Source: Cupriavidus basilensis
GTDB taxonomy: Bacteria > Pseudomonadota > Gammaproteobacteria > Burkholderiales > Burkholderiaceae
NCBI RefSeq assembly: GCF_000876015.1
Contig: NZ_BBQM01000022.1
Coordinates: 124,001-188,000 of the forward strand
Direction: 5' to 3'
DNA: 64,000 bases
Part shown: in pieces, positions 60,536-64,000 of the stretch
Position numbering within the stretch: position 1 is the first letter of the stretch
How the letters are laid out: each line of letters starts with the position of its first letter
Translations under genes and position numbers: made by a program
The notes under the pieces: model-generated
What the model was told of the DNA's origin: nothing
The model's input: the letters and a program-made list of their open reading frames with translations, nothing else
Databases searched by the model: none

Positions 60536-62188
60536 ATGTCAGCAGAAGCCATCATCAGCCACGATTCGTCAGCGGAGCTGACGCGCAAGGAGGAGCGGCA
60601 GATCGTCGCCGCCTCGACGCTGGGCACGCTCTTCGAGTGGTACGACTTTTTCATCTATGGCTCGCTCGCCGTCTTCATGAGCCGCGTGCTGTTCCCGGCC
60701 GACAATCCGACCGTATCGCTGCTGGCCGCGCTCGGCGCGCTGGCGGTCGGCTTCGTCATCCGGCCGCTCGGCTCGATCTTCTTCGGCTACCTCGGCGACA
60801 AGCTCGGGCGCAAGTACACGTTCCTGATGACCGTGGTCATGATGGGCGGCTCGACCGTGCTGATCGGGCTGCTGCCGTCCTACGAGAGCGCCGGGCACCT
60901 GTCGTGGATCCTGCTTCTGGCGCTGCGCGTGGTGCAGGGCCTGGCGGTCGGCGGGGAATACGGCGGCGCGGTCATCTACGTCTCCGAGCACTGCGTGCCG
61001 AAGCGACGGGGCCTGCTGACCGGCTGGATCCAGATCACGTCGTCGGCCGGCCTGATCCTCTCGCTGCTCGTCATCATGGCGACGCAGGCGTCGATGAGCA
61101 CCGAGGCGTTCCGCGCCTGGGGCTGGCGCGTGCCGTTCCTGCTGTCGCTGGTCATGCTGGTGATCTCGGTGTACGTGCGCGCCAGGCTCCACGAGTCGCC
61201 GGTGTTCGCGCGCATGAAGCGCGAGCGCCGCCTCTCGCCCAATCCGTTCAAGGAGACCTTCGGCCAGTGGCGCAACCTGAAGCTCGTCGTGCTCGCGCTG
61301 CTGGGCGTGACCGCGGGCCAGGGCGCCACCTATTTCACGGGCCAGTTCTACGTGATGATCTTCCTGCAGCAGGCCGTGCTGATCGACCAGGAGAGCGCAT
61401 ACCGGCTCGTCGCGCTGGGCTTCCTGATCGGCGCGCCCAGCTTCGTGCTGATGAGCTGGCTGTCCGACCGGATCGGGCGCAAGTGGATCATGGTCGCCGG
61501 CCTGCTGCTCGCCGCGCTGTCCTATCACGCGATGTTCGGCGCGCTGATGCGGGCCGGGAATCCCGCGCTGGTCCACGCCACCGAGGCGGCTCCCGTGCAG
61601 CTGCACGTCGACAACGCGCACGGCCAGTGCGACTTCAGCCTCCAGGCCGCGCTGATCGGCACCCACCCCGACCACCGCAAGCTGTGCGTCCAGGTGAAGA
61701 AATACCTGGTCGCGCGCGGCGTCAGCTTCACGTTCGCGCCGGCCGTCGCCGGCCAGGAGGTGGCGCTCGGCATCGGCGCATCCCCGCTGATTCCCGGCTT
61801 CGACAAGGCGGCCTATGCCAGGGCGCTTGCCGCGGCGGGCTATCCGGCCAGCGCCGACCCCGCGCAGATCGACAGCGCCATGATCGTGCTCATCCTCGTG
61901 CTGATGACCGCGATGGTGGCGATGGTCTACGGCCCGGTGGCGGCCTATCTGGTCGAGCTGTTTCCGGCGCGCATCCGCTACACGGCGCTGTCGTTCCCGT
62001 ATCACATCGGCGCCGGGATCTTCGGCGGCATCCTGCCGTTCGTCGCGACCTTCCTGTCCCAGTCGACCGGCAACGTCTTCGGCGGCCTGATGTATCCGGT
62101 CGTCATCACCGGCGTCGTCGGCGTGATCGGCGCGGCCCTGCTTCCCAATCTCCGCGCCACCGCCATCGACCCGGATCTCGAACACTGA
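60536..62188 (+). CDS. MHS-family MFS transporter with large loop insertion
   Basis: A 550-aa metabolite:H+ symporter. LGTLFEWYDFFIYGSLA is the MHS signature; GYLGDKLGRKYTF and LSDRIGRKWIM are the two MFS loop motifs. Between helices 8-9 and the last helices lies a hydrophilic insert of about 110 residues (about 360-465, with two Cys), longer than in most MFS proteins. Substrate unknown, likely an organic acid or nitrile related to the nitrilase downstream. ATG 60536 preceded by ACGGAG. First gene of transporter-nitrilase-flavin reductase. Confidence 0.9.
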   Translation: MSAEAIISHDSSAELTRKEERQIVAASTLGTLFEWYDFFIYGSLAVFMSRVLFPADNPTVSLLAALGALAVGFVIRPLGSIFFGYLGDKLGRKYTFLMTVVMMGGSTVLIGLLPSYESAGHLSWILLLALRVVQGLAVGGEYGGAVIYVSEHCVPKRRGLLTGWIQITSSAGLILSLLVIMATQASMSTEAFRAWGWRVPFLLSLVMLVISVYVRARLHESPVFARMKRERRLSPNPFKETFGQWRNLKLVVLALLGVTAGQGATYFTGQFYVMIFLQQAVLIDQESAYRLVALGFLIGAPSFVLMSWLSDRIGRKWIMVAGLLLAALSYHAMFGALMRAGNPALVHATEAAPVQLHVDNAHGQCDFSLQAALIGTHPDHRKLCVQVKKYLVARGVSFTFAPAVAGQEVALGIGASPLIPGFDKAAYARALAAAGYPASADPAQIDSAMIVLILVLMTAMVAMVYGPVAAYLVELFPARIRYTALSFPYHIGAGIFGGILPFVATFLSQSTGNVFGGLMYPVVITGVVGVIGAALLPNLRATAIDPDLEH

Positions 62189-62208
62189 ACCACACACCGG
62201 CAATCATC

Positions 62209-63159
62209 ATGAACCCATTCAAAGTGGCCGTCGTCCAGGCCGAATCGATTCCCACCGACAGCATGGCCTGCGCGGAGAAAGCCGCGCGCCTGGTGCGCGA
62301 GGCCATCGGGCAGGACGCCAAGGTCATCGTCTTTCCCGAAGCCTTCCTGGGCGGCTATCCGAAAGGAAACAGCTTCGGCGCGCCGGTGGGCATGCGCACG
62401 CCCGCGGGCCGCGACGCCTACGCGGCCTACCACGAACAGGCCATCGCGCTCGATGGCAAGGAAGTGGCGCTGATCGCGGAGGCGGTCGCGCACAGCGACG
62501 CGTTCGTCGTGATCGGGTGCATCGAGGCGGACGGCGGCACGCTGTACTGCACCGCGCTGTTCTTCCACGGCAGCAGCGGGCTGGTCGCCAAGCACCGGAA
62601 GCTGATGCCGACCGCCGGCGAGCGGCTGGTGTGGGGGTTCGGCGACGGCTCGACGATGCCCGTCGTCGACACGCCCTACGGCCGCATCGGCGCCGTCATC
62701 TGCTGGGAAAACTACATGCCGATGCTGCGCATGTATATGTACGGCAAGGGCGTCGCGCTGTATTGCGCGCCGACCGCCGACGACCGCGACACCTGGCTGC
62801 CGAGCATGCGGCATATCGCGCTCGAGGGCCGCTGCTATGTGCTGAGCGCCTGCCAGTACCTGCGCCGCGGCGCCTATCCCGAGGACATGGAGTGCGCGCT
62901 CGGCGATGCCCCGGAAACGGTCCTGCTGCGCGGCGGCAGCGCCATCGTCGATCCGCTCGGCCAGGTCCTGGCCGGCCCCGAGTTCAACCGGGAAGCCGTG
63001 CTGTACGCCACCGTCGATCCGCGGCAGATCATCCGCGGCAAGTTCGACTTCGACGTCGCCGGGCACTATGCCCGCCCGGACGTCTTCCGCCTCGCCGTGG
63101 ATACCCGCCCGAAGGCGGCGCTCACCTGCATTTCCGGCGCGGGCGACGAGGAGGCGTGA
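62209..63159 (+). CDS. Nitrilase
   Basis: A 316-aa carbon-nitrogen hydrolase converting a nitrile to carboxylic acid and ammonia. Catalytic triad Glu44 (VFPEAFLGGYP), Lys131 (KHRKLMPT) and Cys165 (VICWENYMPMLR) is intact; the CWENYMP motif separates true nitrilases from amidases. Substrate (aliphatic, arylacetonitrile or cyanide-like) cannot be told. 20 bases after the transporter and one base before the flavin reductase gene. Confidence 0.93.
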   Translation: MNPFKVAVVQAESIPTDSMACAEKAARLVREAIGQDAKVIVFPEAFLGGYPKGNSFGAPVGMRTPAGRDAYAAYHEQAIALDGKEVALIAEAVAHSDAFVVIGCIEADGGTLYCTALFFHGSSGLVAKHRKLMPTAGERLVWGFGDGSTMPVVDTPYGRIGAVICWENYMPMLRMYMYGKGVALYCAPTADDRDTWLPSMRHIALEGRCYVLSACQYLRRGAYPEDMECALGDAPETVLLRGGSAIVDPLGQVLAGPEFNREAVLYATVDPRQIIRGKFDFDVAGHYARPDVFRLAVDTRPKAALTCISGAGDEEA

Positions 63160-63160
63160 G

Positions 63161-63769
63161 GTGGATCTGGACTTCGGATCGTTGCCCGCGCGCACGGTGT
63201 ACAACCTGCTGACCTCGGCGGTCACCCCGCGGCCCATCGCATGGGTCACGACCGTCTCGAAGGAGGGCGTCGTCAATGCCGCGCCCTACAGCTTCTTCAA
63301 CGTGATGGGGCATGAGCCGCCCACGGTCGCGCTGGGACTGCTCCGGCACCAGAGCCGCGGAACCAAGGACACGGCGGCGAACATCCTCGACACGGGGGAG
63401 TTCGTGGTGAACCTCGTGCCCGCGGCGCTTGCCGGGCCGATGAACATGACGGCCGCCGACTACCCGCCGGGCGAGGACGAGATCGCGCTTGCCGGCCTGG
63501 CGCCGCTCGCGTCGAGGGTCGTGCGTCCGCCGCGGATCGACGGCTGCCCGGTGGCGCTCGAGTGCGCCAGCCACACCAGCATCATGACCGGCCCCGGCCA
63601 GTTCGTGGTCATCGGCAGGGTGTTGTCGATGCACGTGAGGGACGACGTGCTGCTCGATCCCGCGCGGGGCTACATCGACGCGCCGGCGCTGGACCTGATC
63701 AGCCGCATGCACGGCAGCGGCTGGTATGCGCGCTCCACCGATCTGTTCCAGCTCGAGCGGCCGGGCTAG
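63161..63769 (+). CDS. Flavin reductase-like FMN-binding split-barrel protein
   Basis: A 202-aa protein: ARTVYNLLTSAVTPRPIAWVTTV and NAAPYSFFNVMGHEPPTVALG match flavin reductase-like FMN-binding proteins, which supply reduced flavin to monooxygenases or act alone. GTG 63161 starts one base after the nitrilase stop and behind GAGGCG, so the genes are coupled. No monooxygenase is seen in the window. Ends the cluster; convergent with glcF. Confidence 0.85.
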   Translation: MDLDFGSLPARTVYNLLTSAVTPRPIAWVTTVSKEGVVNAAPYSFFNVMGHEPPTVALGLLRHQSRGTKDTAANILDTGEFVVNLVPAALAGPMNMTAADYPPGEDEIALAGLAPLASRVVRPPRIDGCPVALECASHTSIMTGPGQFVVIGRVLSMHVRDDVLLDPARGYIDAPALDLISRMHGSGWYARSTDLFQLERPG

Positions 63770-63779
63770 CCGCGGCCGC

Positions 63780-64000
63780 TCACCCCAGCAGCCGGTCCAC
63801 CAGTTCGATCCAGTGCTGCACCGGCGTGTCGGTGCCGCTCTGCAGGTGCGTGATGCAGCCGATGTTGGCCGACACGATGGCGTCCGGCTTCGAGGCCTGC
63901 AGGTTGGCGAGCTTGTCGTCGCGCAGGCGCTGGGACAGCGCCGGCTGCAGCACCGAGTAGGTACCGGCCGAGCCGCAGCACAGGTGGCTGTCGGCGCAGA
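63780..64000 (-). CDS. glcF: Glycolate oxidase iron-sulfur subunit, C-terminal end (cut by window end)
   Basis: Frame runs off the right edge; 73 codons plus stop are visible. The conserved CCG-domain motif SHLCCGSAGTYSVLQPAL and the later NIGCITHL and PVQHWIELVDRLLG match GlcF, which passes electrons from glycolate oxidase. Other CCG-domain reductases (LutA, GlpC) are alternatives but the ending favours GlcF. Confidence 0.82.
   Translation of the reverse strand, partial: CADSHLCCGSAGTYSVLQPALSQRLRDDKLANLQASKPDAIVSANIGCITHLQSGTDTPVQHWIELVDRLLG

Noticed and set aside
60412..63159. 915-aa open frame that appears to fuse an N-terminal region to the nitrilase
   Set aside because: The part before 62209 is an out-of-frame reading of the transporter gene; nitrilase begins at ATG 62209.
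63766..63981. 71-aa minus-strand frame at the right edge
   Set aside because: Shadow of the partial glcF-like gene, which reads in another minus frame with clear CCG-domain motifs.
1..64000. CRISPR arrays, tRNA or rRNA genes, insertion sequences, prophage genes
   Set aside because: No regular spaced repeats, no cloverleaf-like segments, and no transposase, integrase or phage structural motifs were seen in any supported frame.

Overview
The window is GC-rich (roughly 70%) chromosomal DNA of a beta-proteobacterium of the Burkholderiaceae, most likely Cupriavidus or a close Ralstonia relative. Evidence: third-position GC bias that creates long antisense shadow frames, a complete phcB-phcS-phcR-phcQ quorum-sensing operon (a Ralstonia/Cupriavidus hallmark), split-subunit transhydrogenase genes, and the neighbourhoods leuS-lptE-holA-proA, queA-tgt-yajC-secDF and pilT-pilU. 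No rRNA, tRNA, CRISPR array, insertion sequence or prophage was seen. Both ends cut genes: maeB on the left, and a glcF-like gene on the right.

Left part (1-19.5 kb): the maeB tail, a secreted RNase Sa-type ribonuclease overlapping a barstar-family inhibitor gene, yidB, rsmE with a VOC gene, then tkt and gap (carbon metabolism), a LysR regulator, fur/bamE divergent, dapB, leuS-lptE-holA, proA, hemJ, a kappa-GST-like isomerase and an rlmL-type rRNA methyltransferase. Next (19.6-24.5 kb, minus strand) comes an unusual response regulator downstream of a proton-translocating transhydrogenase cluster that has panD placed between its subunit genes. From 25 to 33.5 kb lie a TorF-like porin, a small unknown protein overlapping a dapA paralogue, nudix-mnmA, a GST gene, purB, cytochrome b561 and two YceI genes.

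Middle (33.6-38.9 kb): phcBSRQ. PhcB is the methyltransferase expected to make a 3-hydroxy fatty acid methyl ester signal, PhcS the membrane kinase, PhcR a receiver fused to a kinase-like module, and PhcQ a second response regulator. A candidate promoter and a long leader precede it. Then secF, secD, yajC, tgt and queA run on the minus strand, and recG on the plus strand.

Right part (47.6-64 kb): an oxidative-stress block of oxyR, a 31-codon leader ORF, katA, a small membrane protein and dps, with an ATAG-N7-CTAT OxyR-type site before katA; then ubiA, proC, a PLP homeostasis gene, pilT-pilU, glutathione peroxidase, a WYL regulator, a VOC gene and lrgAB. Last is a compact catabolic cluster: a TrmB-type regulator divergent from an MHS-family transporter, a nitrilase and a flavin reductase-like protein. 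Three 18-bp dyads of the form TGTCGAA-N4-TTCGACA lie in the shared control region.

The best candidates for undescribed biology are the TrmB/nitrilase regulon with its dyads, the RNase-barstar pair, the insertion-bearing response regulator beside pnt/panD, the short ORFs in the katA and phcB leaders, and the perfect 18-bp inverted repeat before the GST gene.
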